Part shown: positions 1 through 9,438 of the stretch, in pieces | Layout: each line of letters begins with the position of its first letter | Position numbering within the stretch: the first letter of the stretch is position 1 | Assembly: GCA_021773175.1 (NCBI GenBank) | Contig: JAJFKO010000060.1 | Location: 1-62,585 of the forward strand | DNA length: 62,585 bases | Direction: 5' to 3' | From: Gammaproteobacteria bacterium | GTDB taxonomy: Bacteria > Pseudomonadota > Gammaproteobacteria > JAJFKO01 | Notes under the pieces: model-generated | Database searches by the model: none | Told to the model about the DNA's origin: nothing | The model's input: only the letters and a program-made list of their open reading frames with translations | Made by a program: the position numbers and the translations under genes

Positions 1-1010
1 CCGGCTAACAAATCAATAGCAAACGCATTGGCACTTTCAGTCGCCGTTTCTGCCAAGGAACCTGATACCAACGGATCATCATTTTCCCCTTCAATGGTTA
101 TCAACGCTGCAGCTGTCGCACTCCCACCATTGCCATCTGAAATGGTATAGGTGACCGTATCAATGGCTGTTTCACCTGCACCGAGACTTTCAAAGGCACC
201 ATTCGTGTTATAGCTGATTTCATTGTTTACGATAACGGCATTGCCTTTTGTACTGCTTGTATCCAGACTTTGTAGGGTTAGTGGATCATTATCTGCATCA
301 CTGTCATTGGCTAGCACATCAATAGTCTTGGCATTACCATCATCTTGAATTGTTACGCTATCATTCACCGCTGATGGCGCTTGATTAGGCGCTGGTGGAT
401 TGCTTTCACCATTAATCGTAATGGTTGCTGTTTGTTGCACGCTACCACCATGTGCATCATTAATCGTGTAGCTATATTCAATAATTTCGCTTTCGCCACT
501 ATCCAGACTGCTATATTGGCTTGGGTCAACCACTAAAATATTACCATTCTGTGTGACACCACTCGCATCACCGTTGGTCACCACGAGATTACTAATGCTT
601 AATTGGCCTTGATCATTGTTATCAACATCACTTGCTCCGGCTAACAGATCGATAGCAAACGCATTAGCACTTTCGGTTGCCGTTTCTGCCAAGGAACCTG
701 ATACTAACGGATCGTCATTTTCCCCTTCAATGGTTATCAACGCTGCAGCTGTCGCACTCCCACCATTGCCATCTGAAATGGTATAGGTGACCGTATCAAT
801 GGCTGTTTCACCTACACCGAGACTTTCAAAGGCACCATTCGTGTTATAGCTGATTTCATTATTGACGATAACAGCATTGCCATTTGTACTGTTGGTATCA
901 AGGCCTTGTAGTATTAGTGGATCATTATCTGCATCACTGTCATTAGCTAATACATCAATAGTCTTTGCATTGCCATCGTCAAGAATTGATAAACTATCAT
1001 TAACAGCAAC
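1..1010 (-). repeat. 636-bp (212-codon) tandem coding repeat
   Basis: Bases 1 to about 375 recur at 637 to about 1010 with only scattered, mostly synonymous changes. The period of 636 bp is a multiple of three and keeps the adhesin frame. One complete unit and part of a second are visible; the array probably continues beyond the left edge. The high identity points to recent unequal recombination or gene conversion among adhesin modules. Confidence 0.9.
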
Positions 1011-1847
1011 CGGAGTTTGATTAACCGGAGGTGGTGGTACCGGACTATCGACACCATCAATGGTAATGGTTAATTGGCTACTTGACTGTTGCGCTCCATT
1101 ACTCACTTCGTAATTAAATGTTTCTGTCAAAGTATCGTTGTCATTCAACGCTTTTACAGCAGGGTTATCATTATCCAGTGTATAGGTATATTCACCATTC
1201 GCATTTAATTGTAGGCTTCCATATTGTCCTTGAATGCTACCATTATTGACAACGGTTAAAGCTGCACCATTAGGATCATTGGCAACATCGTTAGTAATAA
1301 CATTACCTTGAATAATTGACGTTGCCGCAGTGTTGCTTTCAGTAACACTGTCGGTATCAGGGTTAGCAATAGGCGCACCGTCATCAGTAAGGTTAATAAA
1401 AATCTTTTCTATACTCATAGTTTGGATATCTAAACCAATAAGACTTAAATCTGTTGCCGTTGGCAACCATCCAAAAAACCAGTCAGGAGAGTTGAAAGAA
1501 GCAACTGTATCAACAAAATTAACAAGGCCTGCATCACCAGAGAAACCATTAGCACTCGCTAAATTAATTAAATCTGCAGTTGAAATATTTATTTGTAAAA
1601 CATCGTAACCGGAGCCGCCATTATAAAACTTCATATTACCAGCATTGCTGGAAAAATCATGAATAAACAAATCATTATTAAAACTTGACGTGTTGGTTGT
1701 AAAATTTAATGGATTGGTATTATTGATTTGAGTAACAACTGGAATTACATTTCCTGACGTTGCTGCATCGCTTGAAAAAAGTGAAAAGATATTAAAATTT
1801 TCAACACCAAATAAATTAGACGGAAATAAATCCTTCATTCCTGACAT
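1..1847 (-). CDS. Large VCBS/Ig-repeat adhesin (RTX-type), 5' part only
   Basis: Reading leftward from an ATG at 1847 (GAGGG ribosome site 5-6 bases upstream), the frame stays open for about 615 codons to the window edge, so the 3' part is missing. The first ~150 residues are Asn/Ser/Thr/Phe rich with no Sec signal. After that come bacterial Ig/cadherin-like VCBS modules, recognisable by recurring phrases such as VLANDSDADNDPL, YTISDGNGGSA and TITIDG. Proteins of this build are usually huge surface adhesins exported by type I secretion through a C-terminal RTX signal, which would lie outside the window. Export route and adhesive role are family knowledge, not seen here. The modules repeat almost exactly every 636 bp at the left edge. 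No secretion genes are in view. Confidence 0.85.
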   Translation of the reverse strand, partial: MSGMKDLFPSNLFGVENFNIFSLFSSDAATSGNVIPVVTQINNTNPLNFTTNTSSFNNDLFIHDFSSNAGNMKFYNGGSGYDVLQINISTADLINLASANGFSGDAGLVNFVDTVASFNSPDWFFGWLPTATDLSLIGLDIQTMSIEKIFINLTDDGAPIANPDTDSVTESNTAATSIIQGNVITNDVANDPNGAALTVVNNGSIQGQYGSLQLNANGEYTYTLDNDNPAVKALNDNDTLTETFNYEVSNGAQQSSSQLTITIDGVDSPVPPPPVNQTPVAVNDSLSILDDGNAKTIDVLANDSDADNDPLILQGLDTNSTNGNAVIVNNEISYNTNGAFESLGVGETAIDTVTYTISDGNGGSATAAALITIEGENDDPLVSGSLAETATESANAFAIDLLAGASDVDNNDQGQLSISNLVVTNGDASGVTQNGNILVVDPSQYSSLDSGESEIIEYSYTINDAHGGSVQQTATITINGESNPPAPNQAPSAVNDSVTIQDDGNAKTIDVLANDSDADNDPLTLQSLDTSSTKGNAVIVNNEISYNTNGAFESLGAGETAIDTVTYTISDGNGGSATAAALITIEGENDDPLVSGSLAETATESANAFAIDLLA

Positions 1848-2131
1848 ATCGTTACCCTCACATCCTTTGAGCTCAATTTATGATGCAAACATCCACTATA
1901 CGTTCACACCAACAGCTTGCGTTTCTGAAGCCGCTTCAAAAATATAGTCAATGACTGACGTTATCACAAGGAAATAGCATAAAAATATCATCACAGCCAA
2001 TTAATGGTCATTTATTTGACGGAATGTTTGTATATTAACTTTACTGCTCACTATAAAAATCCGCTTAAAACCTGTATTCTCGGCTACACAGAAAAATAAA
2101 AAGTTAATGTGCATACTTCAAGGAGAAAAAT

Positions 2132-2473
2132 ATGAAATTTTGTCCAAAAAATCAAACAAACAAATTTTCTAATAGCGATACCTGCGTTGTTGCTGAATAT
2201 CCATTAGAGGATAAAGATATTGAGATGGTCGTTGTTGCAATCAAAGGACGCTATCCAAAATCCGGTAGAGTTGTGAATAAAGAATGTAAGGAACTTGCTT
2301 ATATCCAAGAAGGCTCAGGTAAGATCACTATCGAAGGTGAAGAAGTTAAACTTAATCAAGGTGACATGATTCTAATTGATGCGGGTGAAATTTATTATTG
2401 GGATGGTCAGTTAACATTATGTGTTACCTGTTCACCTCGATGGTTTCCTGAACAACATGTTTATGTAGACTAA
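2132..2473 (+). CDS. Small single-domain cupin
   Basis: A 113-residue protein with a strong AAGGAG ribosome site just before its ATG. Residues about 35-100 fit a single cupin barrel: a loop ending in YIQEGSGKITIEG, then LNQGDMILIDAGEIYYWDG, matching cupin motifs 1 and 2. The histidines and glutamate that normally bind metal are not at the expected places, so it is more likely a ligand-binding or structural cupin than a metal-dependent dioxygenase. Substrate unknown. It stands alone between the divergent adhesin gene and the convergent small gene at 2484-2813. Confidence 0.75.
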   Translation: MKFCPKNQTNKFSNSDTCVVAEYPLEDKDIEMVVVAIKGRYPKSGRVVNKECKELAYIQEGSGKITIEGEEVKLNQGDMILIDAGEIYYWDGQLTLCVTCSPRWFPEQHVYVD

Positions 2474-2483
2474 ATGTTCTTCA

Positions 2484-2813
2484 TCATGAATCAAAAAGAC
2501 TAAGGCCCATATCTTCCTCTGAATCTGAAGGCTTGGCTTTTTTTCTTGCTCGCTCTTTCTTTTTTTGTGCTATTAATAAGTTTTTATGGTGCTGCATCTC
2601 CTCATAATCTTGATTAAAAACACTGCGACGAAAACGCATCCCAACAATTGGCGAGCCACGATAAGCCTGATTATAGTACGGATAAACTTCAATAATATAC
2701 CAAAGTATATAGATTGATTTTAATAGATCTTTATTGCGCAAACCACTCAGTCGCAGCATCTGTCGACGCATCGGTGATTTTCGTGTTAACCAGCTGGCGA
2801 TTTTATTTTTCAA
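2484..2813 (-). CDS. Small basic hypothetical protein
   Basis: A 109-codon frame that opens with TTG at 2813; an internal ATG at codon 15 (2771) is an alternative. Neither has a convincing ribosome site, so the start is uncertain. The product has an aromatic, tyrosine-rich middle (residues ~35-65), a Lys/Arg-rich stretch at ~85-95 and an acidic C-terminal tail with serines. I do not recognise a family. It ends 10 bases from the convergent cupin gene. The composition looks like real protein and no better frame exists on the other strand. Confidence 0.5.
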   Translation of the reverse strand: MKNKIASWLTRKSPMRRQMLRLSGLRNKDLLKSIYILWYIIEVYPYYNQAYRGSPIVGMRFRRSVFNQDYEEMQHHKNLLIAQKKKERARKKAKPSDSEEDMGLSLFDS

Positions 2814-3096
2814 TGTGGATATTGTTTTGTGATTATTATAAAATTTTCTGGCATTAACATGTCATGAACTATTCGCTAATAAGGTTTTAAGAATTTTATC
2901 AACTCGTGTATTACGATGTTTTTTCAAGTTCTGTTTTCATTTCATTCATCGTAAGTGCCAATATCAATGTCATTAATTAGTCAACATGTTTTTTCTAAAT
3001 TACCCTTTCATTCAAACAATATCTCACAGCAACGCTAAATCTCTGATATACTCTTCGCATATTGAAAGCAACAGTACGAGTCTATGGCAAAAATCT

Positions 3097-3627
3097 ATGG
3101 CAAAAAAATTCTTAAAAAAATACATGCCAGATCCTAACGTTATTAAAAATAATAAATCCTTACGTATTTTTGGCAAGCTATTACATGATACCAATCTATG
3201 GCACCTTAATCGCCGCTCCATTGCTCGGGCAGTTGCGATTGGTTTCTTTTGTGCATTCATGCCGATTCCTTTCCAGATGGTACTTGCCGCAGCATTAGCA
3301 ATTACTTTTCGCGCCAATCTTTTATTCTCGGTTGCATTGGTTTGGGTTAGCAATCCAATTACGATGCCAGCTATCTTTTATTTCTCATATAAGCTTGGAG
3401 CCATTATTTTACGTGTTCCTCCGCAACCATTTGAGTTTCATTTAAGTTGGGCGTGGTTGAGTGCCAAACTCGGAGTGATTTGGGCACCATTGCTATTGGG
3501 CTCAATCCTTTGTGGATTTATTGCAGCCATAGTTGGTTATTGCTCAGTTCGTATTGGTTGGCGAATATTTGTTATTTTGCATCAGCATCGTCGATTAAAA
3601 AAACAAAGTCTGACTAACAAGAAATAA
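3097..3627 (+). CDS. DUF2062 family membrane protein
   Basis: 176 residues from the ATG at 3097; the frame is open upstream to 2986, but the DUF2062 family starts at this position (MAKKFLKKYMPDP, then a conserved 'NNKSL'). The body holds the family's glycine-rich hydrophobic segments: GFFCAFMPIPFQM at ~50-62, a second segment with VSNPITMPAIF at ~85-100, and a C-terminal helix at ~135-160. That makes it a small inner-membrane protein of unknown function. No clear ribosome site is visible. Its stop lies 5 bases before the 1237-residue gene, so the two are probably cotranscribed. Family call is good; role unknown. Confidence 0.8.
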   Translation: MAKKFLKKYMPDPNVIKNNKSLRIFGKLLHDTNLWHLNRRSIARAVAIGFFCAFMPIPFQMVLAAALAITFRANLLFSVALVWVSNPITMPAIFYFSYKLGAIILRVPPQPFEFHLSWAWLSAKLGVIWAPLLLGSILCGFIAAIVGYCSVRIGWRIFVILHQHRRLKKQSLTNKK

Positions 3628-3632
3628 ATCTT

Positions 3633-6600
3633 ATGCGCACTAATCTTTTACCCTTTGCTAAGACAGTCATTACTGATGATTCAGATTCAACACTAATTTT
3701 CTGTGATCACCAATTTTATATTTTGCAAAGAAAATCCACCGAAAATACTATTATTACCATCTATTCTATTTTTAGTGATGAACATCTTGCCAGCTATCAT
3801 TTTTCATCAAATGAAGAAATAAAATGTTTACAACCATATGGGGATGACTGTCATTATTTTGTTGTTTCTTGTAACTCAGAAACGAATATCTCAAGAGTAT
3901 ATTGCTGCAATAATATTAATGAACCACCGCACCTACTTTTTGAAAGGCCAGGTATTATTTACCAAATACAATACCACCCTGAGACAAGCACTATGGTGGT
4001 GGTTAATGCCACCCAAGAACGAGCTAATGAGCAATATTCAAGACTCACTCACTCAGCATATATTGCTCGCAAAGCAATTGGTAGCAACGATTTCAACCTT
4101 TTTATAGAACATGAAAGCCACGCCAAATGCAGCGATATACAGTTTTCAAAAACAGAATTATTCCTCTATGTCCTCAATGAGTGGAATAGACTAGATTGTT
4201 ATCGAGTTAATCATGATGAGGGTGGCACTCTACAATTAACACATGTTAATCACACGGAGAATGTGTCGTCATTTTCTGTTGATAATAACTTTATTGTTGT
4301 AAGCCAACACTTTGGGAATGGCGATTTTGTAACACATATGAACCTTGATCTACAACATTCTCATGGTCGTTTTGAAGAGATGACATTAAGCCATCCTATC
4401 AGGCTAACAGCAAATTTTCCTGATAAACCACATGTGATGCTCTGTTATGGTCATAACCATTACTCTAAAAGAATGGCTGATTTTGCAAGAGAGCATGCCG
4501 ATGGAGCTGTTGAAAGCGAAGAAGATAGAACTTCACGTTCTCCATATGTCGCCGACCATATTCATATTGTTATTAAAAACGCAACAGACCTAAGTACACA
4601 TTTAAGCCTTATGGCTCCAGTAGATGCTCGAAACATTTTATTAAGTCCTTGTGGCCGCTATGTCATAGCTTATAATGCCGCAAATATTTATTTCTGGCAT
4701 ATCGCCCCCATTCTCGATAAACGCACAAGAAATCAATTTACTGTTATTAATAATAATGGGCGAGCATTACATATTCAGCCTACAACATTACTACGCATTG
4801 CTCGCAATACTTGTCGCACCCTATTACAGGAACACAGAGCAACTAAGCCTACAACGTTAGCAGATGGCGCAGCATGGCTACAAGCCGCAGGCCGATTATG
4901 CTTACCTATTGTAGGTGGTGATATGCGTCATGAAGACACTGGAAAATTATATCCTCAATCTTATAACCAAACTTGTACGATTAATGTCGGCACGGTAAAT
5001 CCAACAGCCGTACAGTTAAAAAATCTCCGCAAAGATGCACTTGTAGTCTTTCCTGATAGCGGTCATGACTACAGAAGCATAGCCACAAGAATGCTACAAA
5101 TTATTGGTCCACAACCACAGTTACCAAGAGGCATGAGTCACCTTGGCTATTTGCTTTTTCCTCAGGCTATGCCACGCCTCATTAATTACAATCATAGTAA
5201 GGTGGCTGTCGCATTATTAAATCGTATTCGAGGTTTTGATTATCCTCAAAAATTACAGACTCACCGCAATTTTCTGGATCATCTACTCATGCTGATGCTA
5301 GGAGTGGAAGGCTCGCGCAATAACACAACGTACTTAACCCTACTCATGCATCTTGACTTAATTGCTGCCAATTGTTTTTATGGACGTCGCTCGCGTGCCT
5401 ATAGCTGGAATAATGCTTTTGTTGGTGCTTATGGCACTCTTTGGAGTGACTATGAGGCTAAAGATTATGGCGGTAAATATCCTATGGCAACCAATAGTAC
5501 AGGACAAGGTAATTTGAGTGCCCGCAATCAATTATTAAATCAAACCGATAATCTTGAAGATGTTTTTATGCAATTTTTAAATGATAAGCAACACCATCGT
5601 ATTCCTCTCAAAGAAGTCAGTATCATTCGACATTGGCTAGCAGCATTACCCGCATCTTTTCAAGCAGATCTACAACGCTGTAATTCTGAAGCAGAGCTTG
5701 CTGAGATGATACGCAGTATACTCTTTAATCGCCTACAGCATGGATTTTTCCATCCAGATGCAGATGAGCACAATTTATTGGTTGCTAATAATGAACATCA
5801 AATTATTCGAGGCACCACGGCATTGAATGATGACCGACGCGAACCCTATGTTTATGCCTTTACTCATACGAATAGTCATTCAGGCAACCGTCGACATGGC
5901 TTACACTACCATCGATTAGATAGTGCTTGCAAAGCAAATGCTGGCTATGCTATTCGCGGAGAAACGAAGGCGCTGCGCGATCGCTGGGGGCAGCATAATG
6001 TTACAGCAACAATTAATATCGTCGGTAAAGAACAAGGTATCATTACTGTTGCATTTTCAACAGAAACCACCTCTCTTAATTATAGAGGTGGTAATTTCCG
6101 CTTTCATTTTTCAACCTCCGCTGTATTAAATATTGATATTAGTATTCACGCACAGCGCTATTATTTAGGACGTGTTATTCCTCCTAATGTCTATGCAGGA
6201 GATATAGCCAATATCCCAGAGGACCAAGTCTTTGCGCATGAAGATGAAAGTTTAATGCTAATAAACCCAGCTCTACATGAGAAAATTTATAACGTTTTAC
6301 GAGCATATTTTATTGCACAATTTCAAAATCTGAATGGCTCCGTGATTGTTACTGAACTCGATACATTTTTTAATCGTCACTGGCAACAGAGCAGCAATAG
6401 AAATAAATTTCGAGCGATCTTTAATGCCAGCAAAGATTTTTTAGCAGAAATCCTTGGCTCACTTATTCCTGAACCTACAGTTACTGGCTTTCGTCTTTCT
6501 GCTCAAATAAACAAAATGATGCTTGCAGAACAGATGACTGCTAGTAACTTAGATTTTCCGGATGAGCATATTGCTGAATTTATCGATTTTCTTTTTAAAC

Positions 6601-7346
6601 AATTACGTGAACGACTCTGTAAACCTGCGGATAGTCCTGTTTATCAAGAAGGATTAAAGTATACACAATTTTCATCTGAAACCTATGTTCAAGAAACTGA
6701 TAATTCAACCACACCTCCAACGACAGGAACTTCCATATCTTGTCCTAGAATATTAGCACTTTGTCAACAACAAGGATTACCACAGGATAATCGACTATTA
6801 CGCTTTATCTTTGAGTTAGCAACCAACAGTTACTATGGATATTCTTTAGAAAGTCGCGTTGAATATCAAGGACAACAATTGCAACCTTGTAGCAGTTGTT
6901 ATGAGTGGAATTCTACACCCTACCCATGCCTACCTTATAATTTTGACGCGATACCATGCATGGTTGATAATACGACTCAACGCTACCATCGTATTGATAG
7001 TGACTGCGCAGCAGCACAAAATCCTTTACAACAAAATACTATATTTATCGCTCAAGCTGAAGAAAACAATATCCAAGCTTGTCCTGATTGCTGGCTCATC
7101 TTACAGAAACGACCAACTCGATTTGCCGCTCCTGTCCCCGCCCTTGAAGGTGATGATTGGTTTGTACCTGGACATCATGACATTACCGCAAAGAGGCATG
7201 TTGAGCTACAACAGAGTAAACAGCGACGAGAAGGAGCAGAAGAAGCCTCTCGACAAGCATCTCAACAAGAAGAGCCCACTCCTCACGTTGTTAGAGACAC
7301 TGAACTGACTGCGTCACCACCTCGTCAACGCCGAAGGCCGAATTGA
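3633..7346 (+). CDS. 1237-residue orphan with beta-propeller-like N-terminus and paired HxxxDxxC motifs
   Basis: I do not recognise this protein. The first ~360 residues are beta-rich with WD40-flavoured phrases (ILLSPCGRYVIAYNAANIYFWHI near 330-355), suggesting a propeller. The middle (~380-700) is mixed. Two similar cysteine sites occur: YHRLDSAC at 759-766 (H760, C766) and, near residue 1118, YHRIDSDC followed by CPDC with C1150 and C1153. The second resembles Ada-type zinc-binding modules (H, D, C, then CxxC after an F..A helix). Several more cysteines lie just before it. The tail is charged and Arg/Glu/Gln rich. There is no signal peptide or membrane segment, so it is probably cytosolic or an effector. 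The ribosome site is weak (AAGAAA), consistent with coupling to the DUF2062 gene 5 bases upstream. The metalloprotease-like gene follows in the same direction. Confidence 0.8.
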   Translation: MRTNLLPFAKTVITDDSDSTLIFCDHQFYILQRKSTENTIITIYSIFSDEHLASYHFSSNEEIKCLQPYGDDCHYFVVSCNSETNISRVYCCNNINEPPHLLFERPGIIYQIQYHPETSTMVVVNATQERANEQYSRLTHSAYIARKAIGSNDFNLFIEHESHAKCSDIQFSKTELFLYVLNEWNRLDCYRVNHDEGGTLQLTHVNHTENVSSFSVDNNFIVVSQHFGNGDFVTHMNLDLQHSHGRFEEMTLSHPIRLTANFPDKPHVMLCYGHNHYSKRMADFAREHADGAVESEEDRTSRSPYVADHIHIVIKNATDLSTHLSLMAPVDARNILLSPCGRYVIAYNAANIYFWHIAPILDKRTRNQFTVINNNGRALHIQPTTLLRIARNTCRTLLQEHRATKPTTLADGAAWLQAAGRLCLPIVGGDMRHEDTGKLYPQSYNQTCTINVGTVNPTAVQLKNLRKDALVVFPDSGHDYRSIATRMLQIIGPQPQLPRGMSHLGYLLFPQAMPRLINYNHSKVAVALLNRIRGFDYPQKLQTHRNFLDHLLMLMLGVEGSRNNTTYLTLLMHLDLIAANCFYGRRSRAYSWNNAFVGAYGTLWSDYEAKDYGGKYPMATNSTGQGNLSARNQLLNQTDNLEDVFMQFLNDKQHHRIPLKEVSIIRHWLAALPASFQADLQRCNSEAELAEMIRSILFNRLQHGFFHPDADEHNLLVANNEHQIIRGTTALNDDRREPYVYAFTHTNSHSGNRRHGLHYHRLDSACKANAGYAIRGETKALRDRWGQHNVTATINIVGKEQGIITVAFSTETTSLNYRGGNFRFHFSTSAVLNIDISIHAQRYYLGRVIPPNVYAGDIANIPEDQVFAHEDESLMLINPALHEKIYNVLRAYFIAQFQNLNGSVIVTELDTFFNRHWQQSSNRNKFRAIFNASKDFLAEILGSLIPEPTVTGFRLSAQINKMMLAEQMTASNLDFPDEHIAEFIDFLFKQLRERLCKPADSPVYQEGLKYTQFSSETYVQETDNSTTPPTTGTSISCPRILALCQQQGLPQDNRLLRFIFELATNSYYGYSLESRVEYQGQQLQPCSSCYEWNSTPYPCLPYNFDAIPCMVDNTTQRYHRIDSDCAAAQNPLQQNTIFIAQAEENNIQACPDCWLILQKRPTRFAAPVPALEGDDWFVPGHHDITAKRHVELQQSKQRREGAEEASRQASQQEEPTPHVVRDTELTASPPRQRRRPN

Positions 7347-7445
7347 AAACCTTTTATCACCATACTTTGACAATAATTTAAAATGCAGTTAAATTGAGCC
7401 AACAAGTAAAACGTCTAAAGTTTGACCGCAAGATATGAGATAATA

Positions 7446-8738
7446 ATGGGACGCAAGCAGAAAAAGCAGCAGAGAAAACAAGGCTCCAATGGATATCATT
7501 GGAGACAAGCCTCAAAAGCAAGAGAAACAAAGTGGTTGCCTCAGTTTGTTCAGAGAATATCAAGGAAAAGCCTAGATATGCTTCCAACTCGGCCCTTATC
7601 ATGGCTAGAGAAATTGGTGATTTCATTGCTCTTTCTTGGAATATTACTACCAGAGCTTGCAAGAGCACAACACTTTGCAACGGCACCCTCCAATGCGAGG
7701 AAAGTGAAAGACTTAGTCAACGAACGTCTCGTGATAGATCCTTCTACACAACACTCTCATAGTGATTGCGCAAGGTTAGCTGACTGGGTTGCTGCAGCAA
7801 CAACTCAAGCGCCTTGGAGTATGGCTCATATTTTAAGAGTATTGGAAAATCCTGATGTTTCTGTCGTATGTAGCTCTGGACAAGCAATGCAAGTACAACT
7901 GCCACCAATCCCAGCTATGCCAAGTAGTGGTAAACCTAAGGAAGTAATGGTTCATGGGCGCTTTTTCCATGAACAAAATGCTGTTTATTTTCCATTAGAG
8001 ATTGTTAGCTACCCCGAAGAACATAGAAATGCAATGATAAGACATGAATTTTTACATGCCGATCGCTGGAATCTACATCGTCCCAATGGCCCATGCCCTA
8101 TCAACGGTTTTAATGCTGTTGCGCCTGTTTATCCTTATACAAGGGCTAATATTCAGCAACTCCATCGCGCTTTTGATAAAGGCGATAAGAGAATTCAACA
8201 TTTTCATGACTTGTGGTTAAAACATAAAGGTCGACAACGCTTAAGTAATCAAGAAAAAGCAACGCTAGATACATACATAAAAGCAAGTCAAGGCTGTGGC
8301 CTAGGCCGCGTAACAACACCGATTTCTGAAGCTGAACATAAACAGGTCCAAGCTTATAAACGACAAGGGCGTGGATATATAAAAACAACCCAACAAAGTG
8401 AAGGTAGAGCCGAGCTGAAGTTTTTAGATACTTGGTATGATGCAGCAAAGAAACAGTTTTTCGCACAACTAGAATACACAGATCCTGTCTTTGCTCTTTT
8501 TATGTTACTCAATAAAATTAATACTTTGATGGACGTTACCTATCGTGCGGAAATAACACCGCCGCCATTACGCGCAGCAGAGCGAGAAACGTATACATTT
8601 GAAAGATTAGATGATGCTGCCATTCAAACATTTTACCCTGAGGCTTATGCACTAGCACAAGACTTAGCGCAGCGATGTGGCAAGCAAAATCCATCCATAC
8701 GAGAAGAAAATGATATGCCAAGCGTTCGCTTAAGCTAA
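7446..8738 (+). CDS. HExxH metalloprotease-like protein with N-terminal hydrophobic segment
   Basis: The frame opens at a TTG (7422), but the ATG at 7446 is preferred: it gives the very basic start MGRKQKKQQRKQ and 430 residues. A hydrophobic stretch at ~56-69 ends in LARA, so it is either a signal anchor or an unusually late signal-peptidase site. HEFLH at 200-204 is a textbook HExxH zinc-protease motif (H200, E201, H204); a third metal ligand cannot be assigned with confidence. Five scattered cysteines after the hydrophobic segment fit an exported, disulfide-bonded domain. The substrate is unknown. It lies 99 bases after the 1237-residue orphan, and its stop is one base from the convergent lolD stop. 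Confidence 0.65.
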   Translation: MGRKQKKQQRKQGSNGYHWRQASKARETKWLPQFVQRISRKSLDMLPTRPLSWLEKLVISLLFLGILLPELARAQHFATAPSNARKVKDLVNERLVIDPSTQHSHSDCARLADWVAAATTQAPWSMAHILRVLENPDVSVVCSSGQAMQVQLPPIPAMPSSGKPKEVMVHGRFFHEQNAVYFPLEIVSYPEEHRNAMIRHEFLHADRWNLHRPNGPCPINGFNAVAPVYPYTRANIQQLHRAFDKGDKRIQHFHDLWLKHKGRQRLSNQEKATLDTYIKASQGCGLGRVTTPISEAEHKQVQAYKRQGRGYIKTTQQSEGRAELKFLDTWYDAAKKQFFAQLEYTDPVFALFMLLNKINTLMDVTYRAEITPPPLRAAERETYTFERLDDAAIQTFYPEAYALAQDLAQRCGKQNPSIREENDMPSVRLS

Positions 8739-8739
8739 T

Positions 8740-9438
8740 TTATAGAGCATTACTGACTGAATCAATTAATTGTTTGTCCTGAATGGAATAGATGCGCTGC
8801 ATGCGCTTGGCAATATCCATGTCATGCGTGACAATCACTAAACTCGTGCCTAACTCTTGATTTAATTCCAGCATAGCTGCAAACACTTGCTCCGCTGTTT
8901 CTTTATCAAGATTGCCAGTTGGTTCATCCGCTAAGACACATGCCGGTCGCGTCACCAACGCCCGAGCCATTGCAACACGTTGACGTTCACCTCCAGATAA
9001 CTCTGCAGGTTTATGCTGTATGCGCGCTTTCATATCAAGTTTGTCAAGAATGTGCTGAGCTTCAATCTTTGCTTTGCTAGGCGACATGCCTCGAATAAGT
9101 AATGGCATACAAACATTTTCTAAGGCTGTAAACTCTGGCAGCAAATGATGAAATTGATATACAAAACCTAAATAACGATTGCGCAACTTCCCGCGCTTGG
9201 TTTGTGATAAATTTGAAATAGGTTGGCCTTTTACTAACACTTTACCTGTCGATGGCGTATCTAAGCCCCCTAACAAATGTAAAAAAGTACTTTTACCTGC
9301 ACCGGAGCGGCCAACAATCGCAATTTGCTCTCCCGCGTTGACTTGCAAATCTATCGCCTGCAATACATCAACATGCAAACCACCATCATCGTAATGTTTT
9401 GTTAGTTGCTGACATTCAATCACTGCTGCATTATTCAT
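8740..9438 (-). CDS. lolD: Lipoprotein-releasing ABC ATPase LolD
   Basis: A 232-residue ABC ATPase of LolD/MacB type. Walker A GRSGAGKS is at 43-50, signature LSGGERQR at 147-154, Walker B ending LADE at ~169-172, and the switch histidine is in VTHD (H205). Length and sequence fit LolD, which powers release of outer-membrane lipoproteins from the inner membrane to LolA. The start overlaps the end of the permease gene by 8 bases, a sign of translational coupling. It is the last gene of the minus-strand run that starts upstream at folC. Confidence 0.93.
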   Translation of the reverse strand: MNNAAVIECQQLTKHYDDGGLHVDVLQAIDLQVNAGEQIAIVGRSGAGKSTFLHLLGGLDTPSTGKVLVKGQPISNLSQTKRGKLRNRYLGFVYQFHHLLPEFTALENVCMPLLIRGMSPSKAKIEAQHILDKLDMKARIQHKPAELSGGERQRVAMARALVTRPACVLADEPTGNLDKETAEQVFAAMLELNQELGTSLVIVTHDMDIAKRMQRIYSIQDKQLIDSVSNAL

